DNA of 64,000 nucleotides from positions 1 to 64,000 of the forward strand of contig JAEULA010000079.1 of NCBI GenBank assembly GCA_016793165.1, read 5' to 3'. This document shows positions 1-6,594 of the stretch, piece by piece. Under the pieces are notes generated by a model. That model was not told the origin of the DNA. It worked only from the letters and a program-made list of their open reading frames with translations, and did not search any database. Both the position numbers and the translations under genes were made by a program. This stretch comes from Alphaproteobacteria bacterium (GTDB lineage Bacteria; Pseudomonadota; Alphaproteobacteria; CACIAM-22H2). Positions within the stretch are counted from its first letter, which is position 1. Each line of letters begins with the position of its first letter.

Positions 1-26
1 CCGAGGGAACCATTTGGTTCCCTCGG
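1..26. repeat. Perfect inverted repeat overlapping the phyR promoter
   Basis: Positions 1-12 are the exact reverse complement of 15-26, with a 2-nt centre. Each arm contains a GGAAC element, so the minus strand also carries a GGAAC at 21-17. A matching minus-strand -10 (CGTT) would have to sit exactly just outside the left edge, so a divergent EcfG-type promoter is possible but cannot be read here. Confidence 0.8.
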
Positions 27-30
27 CGTT
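6..30 (+). promoter_or_regulatory. EcfG-type (general stress sigma) promoter of phyR
   Basis: GGAAC at 6-10 and CGTT at 27-30 are separated by exactly 16 bp, the consensus of alphaproteobacterial EcfG promoters. The phyR start codon is 28 bp downstream of the -10. This fits the known positive autoregulation of phyR by the general stress sigma factor. Confidence 0.85.
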
Positions 31-57
31 GTCCGGCGACCCATCAAAGAGGTCCAC

Positions 58-852
58 ATGCGGTTGTCCGAGCATATTGCGTTGCACCTGCCTCAGCTGC
101 GCCGGTTCGCGCGGCTCCTGAGCGGCTCCCAGGCCGCCGGCGACGCCTATGTCGCGGCGGCCCTGGAATCGATCGTCGGAGGGGGCACGACCATTCCCGC
201 CGAAGGGGATGTGCGCACGGCGCTCTACCGCCTCCTGCTCGCGATCTGGGACAGCGTCCCGGCAAACCTCGCCGCGCCCCTGCCCGGCGGCCCGCGCCTG
301 GCGGGCGAACACCGGCTGGAGGCCCTGACGCCCCGCCCGCGCCAGGCGTTCCTGCTGCGCACGGTCGAGGGCTTCTCCGCGGGGGAGGCGGCCGCGATCA
401 TGGGCACGACGCCCGCCGAGTTCGAGCGGCTCACCGCCGCCGCGACGCTCGAGATCGCCGCCGAGGTGGCCACCAGCGTCCTGATCATCGAGGACGAGCC
501 GCTGATCGCGATCGACCTCCAGAACATCATGCAATCCCTCGGCCACGCGGTGGTCGGCGTCGCGCGCACCCATCGCGACGCGGTCGCCAAGGCCAAGGCG
601 ACACGCCCCGGCCTCGTCCTCGCCGACATCCAGCTCGCGGACGGCAGCTCGGGGATCGACGCGGTGAACCAGATCCTCGGCAGCTTCTCGGTGCCGATCG
701 TGTTCGTCACCGCCTATCCCGAGCGGCTGCTCACCGGCGAGCGTCCCGAGCCGGCCTACCTCATCAACAAGCCTTTCCATCCCTCGGTGATCCAGGCGGT
801 CGTCAGCCAGGCCTTGTTCTTCGAGCAGAACGCCAAGCGCCGCGCCTCCTGA
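58..852 (+). CDS. phyR: PhyR-type response regulator, general stress response master regulator
   Basis: 264 aa. Residues 1-135 form a sigma-factor-like domain (sigma2-like and sigma4-like helices) and residues 139-262 a receiver domain. Visible receiver residues are E145/D146 (acidic pocket), D190 (phosphoacceptor), T218 and K238. In this family phosphorylation frees the sigma-like domain, which binds the anti-sigma factor NepR and releases EcfG to transcribe stress genes in the cytoplasm. The order (sigma-like then receiver) and the length match PhyR. An EcfG-type promoter precedes it. nepR and ecfG are not in the window; they often lie divergent from phyR, which here would be beyond the left edge. 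Function is known for the family; orthology is inferred from sequence pattern. Confidence 0.93.
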   Translation: MRLSEHIALHLPQLRRFARLLSGSQAAGDAYVAAALESIVGGGTTIPAEGDVRTALYRLLLAIWDSVPANLAAPLPGGPRLAGEHRLEALTPRPRQAFLLRTVEGFSAGEAAAIMGTTPAEFERLTAAATLEIAAEVATSVLIIEDEPLIAIDLQNIMQSLGHAVVGVARTHRDAVAKAKATRPGLVLADIQLADGSSGIDAVNQILGSFSVPIVFVTAYPERLLTGERPEPAYLINKPFHPSVIQAVVSQALFFEQNAKRRAS

Positions 853-911
853 CACGCGCCGGCCGCCGCGGGCCCGGCGCCGCCGGGTCCGCGCGCCGCT
901 CGTCAGCGCGC

Positions 912-1301
912 TCACCAGTGGAGCGTGATCGCCTGGCTGCGGGTGCCCACCTGGACCATCCGCTCGACCTGGCGACCCTCGAAGCTCGCGCGAAGGCGGT
1001 AGCTGCCCGGGGCGAGCTTGGCGAGCAGATAGGGGCCGTCGAGCGTCGCGTCGAAGACGTCGCGGCCGCCGCGCGACAGGGTCACATGCGCGCCCGCAAC
1101 GTACTGGCCGGAGCGATCGGCGGTCAGGATCTGCAGCGGATAGCGCGGGGCCATCGCCTTGATCTCTGCGATCTCCGCGTCGCCGACGCCGCCGGTGACG
1201 TACAGCACGTCGCCCTGGGCCTTTTCGTCGAGCGCGAGCGCGGCATCGGAAGCGCCGGCCGCGAGCAGAAGACCGACAAGGACTCGATCGATGATTCGCA
1301 T
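912..1301 (-). CDS. Small secreted protein with a carboxypeptidase-regulatory-like beta domain
   Basis: 129 aa. Residues 1-23 look like a Sec signal peptide ending in ALA. The rest resembles a single Ig-like/carboxypeptidase-regulatory-like beta-sandwich (segments such as VAGAHVTLSRGG and LAPGSYRLRASFEG). The start ATG at 1301 is preceded by a GGGAGGT ribosome site. An exact EcfG-type promoter lies about 40 bp upstream, so it probably belongs to the general stress regulon. A periplasmic or surface role is inferred from the signal peptide; the precise function is unknown. Confidence 0.8.
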   Translation of the reverse strand: MRIIDRVLVGLLLAAGASDAALALDEKAQGDVLYVTGGVGDAEIAEIKAMAPRYPLQILTADRSGQYVAGAHVTLSRGGRDVFDATLDGPYLLAKLAPGSYRLRASFEGRQVERMVQVGTRSQAITLHW

Positions 1302-1338
1302 GGCGGCACCTCCCGTCGAATGAGCGTGTCGTCGCTTC

Positions 1339-1363
1339 AACGACCGAGGCCGGCGCCGGTTCC
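1339..1363 (-). promoter_or_regulatory. EcfG-type promoter for the secreted protein at 912-1301
   Basis: Read on the minus strand: GGAAC at 1363-1359, 16 bp, CGTT at 1342-1339. It is divergent from, and close to, a second exact site for the transporter gene on the plus strand. Confidence 0.82.
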
Positions 1364-1389
1364 ACCGACGATCGAGAGCGCGACCCGCA

Positions 1390-1414
1390 GGAACCTCCGC
1401 GCACCGGGCGCGTT
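1390..1414 (+). promoter_or_regulatory. EcfG-type promoter for the SLC13/RCK transporter
   Basis: GGAAC at 1390-1394, 16 bp, CGTT at 1411-1414. The transporter ATG is only 12 nt after the -10, so the transcript would be nearly or fully leaderless. Confidence 0.78.
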
Positions 1415-1425
1415 TACCGCTGTCG

Positions 1426-3240
1426 ATGCCCAGCTTCGAACCGACAAGCCTCCAGCAGGCCCTGGCCGCGAGCATCTTCGTGGTCACCCTCGCGGCGTTC
1501 GTCTGGGATCGCATCCGCTACGACATCGTCGCGATGCTTGCGCTGCTCGCTTGCGTCGGGCTCGGCCTCGTCGCGCCCGACAAGGCATTCGACGGCTTCG
1601 GCAATCCGGCGGTCGTCACCGTCGCCGCGGTGCTCGTGCTGAGCCACGCGCTGGTGCGCAGCGGCGTGGTGCAGGCGCTGGGCGAGCGTGTCGAAGCAGT
1701 GGCCGTGGAGCCCTGGCAGCGCATCGCGCTGCTCTGCACCGTCGGGGCCACGCTGTCCGCCTTCATGAACAACGTCGGCGCGCTCGCCGTCGTCATGCCG
1801 ATCGCCATCACCATGGCCCGGCGCAGCGGCACGTCGCCGGCGCTGATGCTGATGCCGCTGTCGTTCTCGACGATGCTCGGCGGGACGATCACGCTGATCG
1901 GCACGCCGCCCAACCTGCTCGCGTCGGCGGCGCGGGCGCGCTACGGCGAGGCACCGTTCGGGTTCTTCGACTTCACCCCCGTCGGGTTCGCGATCACCGT
2001 CGCCGGAATCGCGTTCATGGTCGTCGCGGCACGGTTCGTGCTGCCCGCCGACCGCGCCGCCAGGCCGTCCGGGATGGAGCTGTTCGACGTCGGCCACTAC
2101 GTCACCGAGCTGCGCATCCCCGAGGGCTCGGCCTGGATCGGGGCGACCGTCGAGGCGCTGGAGACCGAGCACGCCGACCGCCTGCTCGTCGTCAAGCTGC
2201 TGCGCAGCGGACTGAGCATGCGCCGCCGCCTCGCCGATCGCGCGCTGGTCGCCAACGACCTGCTGATCGTCCAGGCCGAGGCCGAGCTGCTGCAGGAGCT
2301 CGCGCGCAAGGGCGTGCTCGAGATCGCGGCCGCCCATGGCAGCGACGGCGAGAAGGCGCCGCTCGGCCCGCCGGGCGGCGTCGAGACGGTGGAGGTCGTC
2401 GTGCCGCCCAACAGCTGGCTGCAGGGCCAGACCGCGCGGCGACTCAATCTTCGCACCCGCTGGAGCGTCAACCTGCTCGCGCTGTCGCGCAAGGGCCGGC
2501 CGCTCGCGACGCGACTGCGCGACGCGCCGATCTTCGCCGGCGACGTCCTGCTGCTCGAAGGCGACCCGGACTCGCTCGCCGAGTCCGTCCGCGAGCTCGG
2601 CTGCCTGCCGCTTGCCGATCGCCGCATCGCCTTCGAGCCGTTCCGGCTGCTGCTGCCGATCGCGGTCTTCGCCACCGCGATCGTCGCGGTCGCGACCGGG
2701 CTGGCCGGTGCCGCCGTCGCCTTCGCGGCGGCGGCGGTGGCGGTCGTGCTGCTGCGCATCGTGCCCGCGCGCGAGCTCTACACGGCGATCGACTGGCCGA
2801 TCATCGTGCTGCTCGGCGCGATGATTCCCGTGGGCGGCGTCCTCGAGGCGACCGGACTCGCCGACCTCCTGGCGGGGAGGGTCGCCGGGTTGAGCTCCGT
2901 GCTGCCGTCCTGGGGGCTCCTCGCCGTCGTGCTGATCGCGACGATGGCGATCACGCCGATGCTCAACAACGCCGCGACCGTGATCGTGATGGCGCCGATC
3001 GCGATCGGCATCGCCCAGTCGCTTGGCCTGAACCCGGACGCCTTCGTCATGGCCGTGGCGATCGGCGCGAGCTGCGATTTTCTCACGCCCTTCGGCCATC
3101 AGAACAACACGCTCATCCTGGCCGCCGGCGGATACCGCTTCGCGGATTTCTGGCGGCTCGGCCTGCCGCTCGACTTCGTGATCGTCGCGACGGCGATCCC
3201 GGTGCTGCTGCTCGTCTTCCCGCTGGGCGGTGCCGGGTGA
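1426..3240 (+). CDS. SLC13/DASS-family membrane transporter with two RCK-C (TrkA-C) domains
   Basis: 604 aa. N-terminal membrane half (residues about 10-210) carries the NNVGAL and GTPPNLLAS motifs of the SLC13/ArsB-NhaD ion transporter superfamily. Two TrkA-C domains follow (about 230-300 and 320-400). The C-terminal membrane half repeats the pattern (ITPMLNNAATV, GASCDFLTPFGHQNN). This is the layout of Na+-coupled sulfate or dicarboxylate-type permeases. The substrate cannot be told from sequence. The TrkA-C domains suggest gating by a small ligand. No Shine-Dalgarno is visible upstream of the ATG, and an EcfG promoter -10 lies 12 nt before it, suggesting a leaderless stress-induced mRNA. 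No alternative nearby ATG was seen. Confidence 0.88.
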   Translation: MPSFEPTSLQQALAASIFVVTLAAFVWDRIRYDIVAMLALLACVGLGLVAPDKAFDGFGNPAVVTVAAVLVLSHALVRSGVVQALGERVEAVAVEPWQRIALLCTVGATLSAFMNNVGALAVVMPIAITMARRSGTSPALMLMPLSFSTMLGGTITLIGTPPNLLASAARARYGEAPFGFFDFTPVGFAITVAGIAFMVVAARFVLPADRAARPSGMELFDVGHYVTELRIPEGSAWIGATVEALETEHADRLLVVKLLRSGLSMRRRLADRALVANDLLIVQAEAELLQELARKGVLEIAAAHGSDGEKAPLGPPGGVETVEVVVPPNSWLQGQTARRLNLRTRWSVNLLALSRKGRPLATRLRDAPIFAGDVLLLEGDPDSLAESVRELGCLPLADRRIAFEPFRLLLPIAVFATAIVAVATGLAGAAVAFAAAAVAVVLLRIVPARELYTAIDWPIIVLLGAMIPVGGVLEATGLADLLAGRVAGLSSVLPSWGLLAVVLIATMAITPMLNNAATVIVMAPIAIGIAQSLGLNPDAFVMAVAIGASCDFLTPFGHQNNTLILAAGGYRFADFWRLGLPLDFVIVATAIPVLLLVFPLGGAG

Positions 3241-3285
3241 CCGGGGCGATCCGAGCCGCAGCGGCGAATATTCGCATGGCCGCCG

Positions 3286-3310
3286 GGAACCTATCGCGTG
3301 TCCGGCGGTT
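3286..3310 (+). promoter_or_regulatory. Near-consensus EcfG-type promoter of a candidate sRNA
   Basis: GGAAC at 3286-3290, 16 bp, GGTT at 3307-3310 (one mismatch to CGTT). It lies in a 232-bp gene-free gap and points to a terminator at 3424-3461. Confidence 0.45.
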
Positions 3311-3316
3311 GTTCGT

Positions 3317-3461
3317 TCGTGCGACGCCCCTGTCCGCGTCGCAGTGGATCCCGGCCGGCCCTCTCTCCCCGGATCAGGATCTGGAGCCGAGTGTGGCGGC
3401 GGCAGTGCCGTTCCTCGGAGCCTGGGCCCGGTGCGTTCCCCCTCCCGCACCGGGCCCTTTT
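3317..3461 (+). ncRNA. Candidate general-stress-regulated small RNA with a C-rich loop
   Basis: The gap between the transporter stop (3240) and the convergent transglycosylase gene (3473) has a near-consensus EcfG promoter, about 145 nt without a convincing ORF, a small hairpin (arms 3387-3391 and 3414-3418) and a strong intrinsic terminator. The terminator loop is TTCCCCCTCC, an exposed C-rich stretch able to pair with Shine-Dalgarno sequences. Caulobacter GsrN, a stress-sigma-controlled sRNA, also acts through a C-rich loop; similarity here is by analogy only. The 5' end is estimated from the promoter position. The alternative is simply a distant terminator for the transporter mRNA. Confidence 0.42.
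3424..3461 (+). terminator. Rho-independent terminator
   Basis: A 12-bp perfect GC-rich stem (3424-3435 with 3446-3457), a 10-nt C-rich loop and a TTTT run at 3458-3461. It ends either the candidate sRNA or read-through from the transporter gene. Confidence 0.88.
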
Positions 3462-3472
3462 CGTATGCGCCG

Positions 3473-4105
3473 TCAGCGACGCGCGCCATCGCGCAGCAGC
3501 GGCGGAACGCTGGCCGCCGCCGCGTCGTCCTGCGCCGCCTTCACCCGACGGAACGTCTCGCTCACCGCGGCGACGTAGCGCTGCGCGCGGCGCGGATCGG
3601 CGGAGTGATACCGGCCGACGCCGGCCCAGACGTCGCCGTCCTCGGCGGCGATCGCCTCGGCAAGGATCCGCGCCGCGATGCGGATGTTGGTCGCGGGGTC
3701 GAGCAGCGCCGCCGCCGACGCGACGCGGCCACGGTGAAAGCCGAGGTTGACCTGCATCGGGCCGACATCGAGGCGCCCGTCATGCCCCCAGCTTGCCAGC
3801 ACGCGCCGTGCCGCGTCGGCGTCGGCGGCGTAGACGGGACCGCGCGGCGTGTTGATGGCATAGGGCCACGGCCGCAGGCGGTGCTCCGGATCGCCGCGCC
3901 CCGATTCGTGGACGCCGATCGCGTAGAGGATCAGCGGATCGAGCCCATGGGCCGCGGCGGCGCTTTGCCAGGCGACATGGCCGGGATCGGCGATCGCGAT
4001 CCCGGCGTCGCCGGCGCGCGCCGGCGCGAGCTCCAGGAACGAGGGCGCTGCAGCCATGACGACCAGGGCGACAGGCAGGCGCACGAGGAAGCGCCGATTG
4101 ATCAT
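3473..4105 (-). CDS. Lytic transglycosylase, SLT-domain family
   Basis: 210 aa. A signal-peptide-like N terminus (residues 1-31) precedes a transglycosylase SLT-type domain (about 42-190). The catalytic glutamate is probably E67 in the IGVHESGRG motif; DVGPMQVN and VGRYHS motifs also fit. Such enzymes cleave peptidoglycan glycan strands with anhydro-muramic acid formation, in the periplasm. It resembles the short VirB1/PilT-associated type but no secretion apparatus lies beside it. It follows the DUF883/membrane protein pair on the same strand after 90 bp. No EcfG-type promoter was found directly upstream. Confidence 0.85.
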   Translation of the reverse strand: MINRRFLVRLPVALVVMAAAPSFLELAPARAGDAGIAIADPGHVAWQSAAAAHGLDPLILYAIGVHESGRGDPEHRLRPWPYAINTPRGPVYAADADAARRVLASWGHDGRLDVGPMQVNLGFHRGRVASAAALLDPATNIRIAARILAEAIAAEDGDVWAGVGRYHSADPRRAQRYVAAVSETFRRVKAAQDDAAAASVPPLLRDGARR

Positions 4106-4195
4106 GGACCAACCTCCGGGTCTCGAGGGTTCGTGAGAGGAACGGCGCGCGGAACGGGCGCGTCGGCTGACGGAAGCCGCCGAGGCGGCCCGCGT

Positions 4196-4501
4196 TCAGA
4201 TCCGGTGGACCAGCCGCCGGTCGCGCCCGCGCGCGACGACGTGGGCGAGGATGCCGGCCAGTCCGAGGCAGGAAAGCACGCTGCCGATCACCAGCTTCGC
4301 CGGCGTCGCGCCCCAGGCCGCCGCCGTGACGTCGTAGAGCGCGGCGAGTACGAAGCCGCCGCCGGCGCAGCCCAGCACGACGCAGAGCGCGACGAGCCCG
4401 AGCCGCAGGGCGAACGCCTCGGCCGAGCGCCGCATGCCGAGCGCCGAGCGCGCGAGCATGTTCTCCGCCAGGCCGAGTGCGAGGATCGCAAGGGGGCGCA
4501 T
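4196..4501 (-). CDS. Small inner membrane protein of the DUF883 pair
   Basis: 101 aa with two clear hydrophobic segments (about 35-58 and 68-90) and a basic C terminus. It starts 13 nt after the DUF883-like gene stops, so the two are very likely co-transcribed. I do not recognise a specific family, though its position and shape resemble small membrane partners (YqjE/YqjK type) found beside DUF883/ElaB proteins. The role is unknown; a stress-related envelope function is inferred from the neighbourhood. Confidence 0.72.
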   Translation of the reverse strand: MRPLAILALGLAENMLARSALGMRRSAEAFALRLGLVALCVVLGCAGGGFVLAALYDVTAAAWGATPAKLVIGSVLSCLGLAGILAHVVARGRDRRLVHRI

Positions 4502-4514
4502 GTTCGCGCGCCGT

Positions 4515-4883
4515 TCAGTCGCGCCGCATCATCAGGCCGACGACGAGGCCGAGGCCCGCGGCGGCGGCGGCGGCGGTGAGCGGGTTGCGGGCGAGGGTCG
4601 CGCCGAGGTCGTCGATCGCCTCCGACGCGGTGCTGCGCGCGACGCCGACGGCCTCCTGGCCGGCATCGACCAGCGTGTCGATGGACTGCTCCGCGGCGTT
4701 TGTCGTGGCCTGCCGCGCGCGCGCGATGAAGTCGCGCGCCTTGGCGACCACGTCGGCGGCCACGGAAATGTCCTTGTCGTCGCGATAGCGGTCGACCAGC
4801 GCGGCCAGGGATTCGAGCTGCTCCTTGAGCGAATCGATCTCGACGGCGATGTCACGACGCGACGACGACTTGCTGCGAGCCAT
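4515..4883 (-). CDS. DUF883/ElaB-YqjD-like membrane-anchored protein
   Basis: 122 aa. A charged helical region (residues about 10-95) is followed by one C-terminal transmembrane helix rich in Ala/Gly (about 99-118) ending in MMRRD. This matches the DUF883 family (ElaB, YqjD), tail-anchored proteins that associate with stationary-phase ribosomes in E. coli. The start at 4883 (MARSKSSSRR) is preceded by GGAGAAG; an upstream in-frame start has no such site. It probably shares the EcfG-controlled transcript of the csbD gene upstream, unless the hairpin between them terminates. Confidence 0.82.
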   Translation of the reverse strand: MARSKSSSRRDIAVEIDSLKEQLESLAALVDRYRDDKDISVAADVVAKARDFIARARQATTNAAEQSIDTLVDAGQEAVGVARSTASEAIDDLGATLARNPLTAAAAAAGLGLVVGLMMRRD

Positions 4884-4933
4884 GGGAACTTCTCCGAGGA
4901 CGGGGACGGGGTAGACGGCCGATGCGCCCGCAT

Positions 4934-4960
4934 CGGGACGCATCGCACGGATGCGTCCCG
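4934..4960 (-). terminator. Terminator-like hairpin between csbD and the DUF883 gene
   Basis: An 11-bp perfect stem (4934-4944 with 4950-4960) and 5-nt loop. There is no U-run, so it may be a weak or Rho-assisted terminator or an mRNA-stabilising hairpin. Confidence 0.45.
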
Positions 4961-4980
4961 ACGCGGGTCGCCGCGGCGAC

Positions 4981-5184
4981 TCAGAGGCGAGTCGCGCGCG
5001 TCCAGTCGTCGACCTGACGCTGGGCTGCTTCCTTCGCGAGGCCGTATCGCTCCTGCAGCCGGCCGACGAGCTCGGCCTGCTTTCCGTCGATCACGTCGAT
5101 ATCGTCGTCGGTGAGCTTGCCCCACTGCTGCTGGACCTTGCCCTTGAGCTGCTTCCAGTTGCCTTCGATGCGGTCCCAATTCAT
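4981..5184 (-). CDS. csbD: CsbD-family stress protein
   Basis: 67 aa. The pattern MNWDRIEGNWKQLKGKVQ at the start and the KLTDDDIDVIDGKQAELVGRLQERYG core are typical of the CsbD family, small helical cytoplasmic proteins induced by general stress in many bacteria. Molecular function is not established. The internal ATG at 5184 was chosen over an earlier in-frame start because family members begin at this motif and a GGGAGA ribosome site precedes it. An exact EcfG-type promoter lies 68 bp upstream. Confidence 0.93.
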   Translation of the reverse strand: MNWDRIEGNWKQLKGKVQQQWGKLTDDDIDVIDGKQAELVGRLQERYGLAKEAAQRQVDDWTRATRL

Positions 5185-5251
5185 CGCGGATCTCCCTTCT
5201 TGCGGGTGGATGTCGAGATCGCCGCGCGTGATGCGCGCCGACTGGGAGGAC

Positions 5252-5276
5252 AACGCGCCGCCGGTCCTGCGGTTCC
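5252..5276 (-). promoter_or_regulatory. EcfG-type promoter of csbD
   Basis: On the minus strand: GGAAC at 5276-5272, 16 bp, CGTT at 5255-5252. It probably drives csbD and possibly the DUF883 and membrane protein genes. Confidence 0.85.
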
Positions 5277-5296
5277 GGCGCCGCTTCGGTCGGGAA

Positions 5297-5467
5297 TCAG
5301 GGCGAGCGACCGCGCATCAGGTACATGACCAGGCTGACAATCAGGCCGATCAGGAAGATGAAGAAGAGCACCTGGGCGATCGACGCGGAGGCGCCGGCGA
5401 TACCGCCGAAGCCGAGGAGGCCGGCGATCACCGCAATGACGAGGAAGACGAGTGTCCAGTGCAGCAT
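5297..5467 (-). CDS. DUF1328 small membrane protein (UPF0391 family)
   Basis: 56 aa. Two hydrophobic helices (residues about 4-24 and 29-50) with the family signature LGFGGIAG between them and a short basic tail. DUF1328 proteins (YtjA type) are inner membrane proteins of unknown function, frequent in stress regulons. The gene has its own exact EcfG-type promoter, divergent from that of the entericidin-like gene. Confidence 0.92.
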   Translation of the reverse strand: MLHWTLVFLVIAVIAGLLGFGGIAGASASIAQVLFFIFLIGLIVSLVMYLMRGRSP

Positions 5468-5503
5468 GGCGAGCTCCCGGTGATTGATGAGCGACGGCCG
5501 GGG

Positions 5504-5528
5504 AACGCGGTCGGCGCGCTGGGGTTCC
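5504..5528 (-). promoter_or_regulatory. EcfG-type promoter of the DUF1328 gene
   Basis: On the minus strand: GGAAC at 5528-5524, 16 bp, CGTT at 5507-5504. Confidence 0.85.
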
Positions 5529-5541
5529 GTCGCATCGCGCG

Positions 5542-5566
5542 GGAACCGATCGCGCATCCGCGCGTT
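5542..5566 (+). promoter_or_regulatory. EcfG-type promoter of the entericidin-like gene
   Basis: GGAAC at 5542-5546, 16 bp, CGTT at 5563-5566. It is back to back with the DUF1328 promoter; the two -35 elements are 13 bp apart. Confidence 0.85.
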
Positions 5567-5614
5567 GTGCGGGCGGCGCGGCGCCAAGCCCGCAAGCTTT
5601 TCCAGGAGGAACCG

Positions 5615-5773
5615 ATGACGAGCACAAACCTCGTTCGAATCATTCCCGCGGCCGCAGTCGTCGCGCTGGGCATTCTCGCCGGTTGCAATACCGTCGAAGG
5701 CGCCGGCAAGGACGTCGAGCGCGGCGCCGAGAAGGTCCAGGACGCGGCCCGGGACGTGAAGCAGAAGCTCTGA
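5615..5773 (+). CDS. Entericidin A/B-family lipoprotein
   Basis: 52 aa. A hydrophobic signal (residues 10-22) leads to the lipobox LAGC with the lipidated Cys at 24, then the helical tail [20 protein letters not shown] typical of entericidins. Entericidin B is a small membrane lipoprotein under stress sigma control in enterobacteria. AGGAGG precedes the ATG by 4 nt. An exact EcfG-type promoter lies upstream, so stress control is well supported here. Confidence 0.92.
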   Translation: MTSTNLVRIIPAAAVVALGILAGCNTVEGAGKDVERGAEKVQDAARDVKQKL

Positions 5774-6025
5774 ACCCCGACGGCATCGGCGCAGCTCGAG
5801 CGCTGCGATCGCGCAGGACGGGTCCGGGGCAAGCTCGCGGCCCGTCCGCCGCCGGTGCTGCGACGGCGCGCCGGTCCGAATATCGATCATCCGCCTCGCG
5901 CGCGTCGATCGCGGCGAATGCGGAGCGGCGCGCGCGAGCGCATTCCGACCTGTCGTCGGCGCGCGACCCGCCCTAGTCTTTCGGCGACCCGGCCTCGCAC
6001 CGCGAAGCTCCGGGTCGGAGGGACC

Positions 6026-6586
6026 GTGGGGCAGCAGGACTTCGATCGCCGAGCCGACGACGCGGCCGGCGGCGCGACCGACGACGGCGCGCCGGCGGTC
6101 GCCACGCCGACGGCCATGCTCGCGGCGTATCGCGTCGCGACGCTGGCGATCGGGACGATCGGCGTGGTCGTGTGCTGGCAGGCCCGCCAGCTCGTCTACT
6201 ACACGCCGTACGGGCCGGGCCCGGCCTTCTTCCCGCTCTGGCTCGGGGGCCTGCTGATCCTGCTCGCCATTGGCCTGTTCGCCGGCAGCTTCGTCGCGCG
6301 TCCCGCGCTGAGCGGCACGCTCGGGCCGGCGCGCGGCGCCCGGCTCGATCTCGTGGTCACGCTCGGCGCGATCGTCGCCTTCGCGCTGCTGATCGAGCGG
6401 CTCGGCTTCGTGCTCACCGTCTTCCCGATGATGATGGTGCTGCTGCTCGTCCGCCGCTGCGGATTCGGGCTCGCGGTCGTCGTCGCCGCGGTCGCCAGCG
6501 CCGGGGTCGGCTACGTCTTCATGAATCATCTCGGCGTCTCGCTGCCGCGGGCGCCGCACGACCTGCTCCTGCCGCTCGGCCTCTGA
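6026..6586 (+). CDS. tctB: Tripartite tricarboxylate transporter, small membrane subunit TctB
   Basis: 186 aa with a GTG start at 6026 preceded by GGAGGG; an ATG 90 nt further in is an alternative. Four hydrophobic segments (about residues 32-50, 64-84, 102-122 and 128-160) match the TctB family of four-helix proteins, including the PGPAFFPLW motif seen in this family. TctB and the large TctA form the inner membrane part of a secondary transporter fed by a periplasmic TctC protein. TctA follows 8 bp downstream. The first 30 residues are acidic and not hydrophobic. The substrate is unknown; carboxylates are typical. Confidence 0.88.
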   Translation: MGQQDFDRRADDAAGGATDDGAPAVATPTAMLAAYRVATLAIGTIGVVVCWQARQLVYYTPYGPGPAFFPLWLGGLLILLAIGLFAGSFVARPALSGTLGPARGARLDLVVTLGAIVAFALLIERLGFVLTVFPMMMVLLLVRRCGFGLAVVVAAVASAGVGYVFMNHLGVSLPRAPHDLLLPLGL

Positions 6587-6594
6587 GGCGCGCC

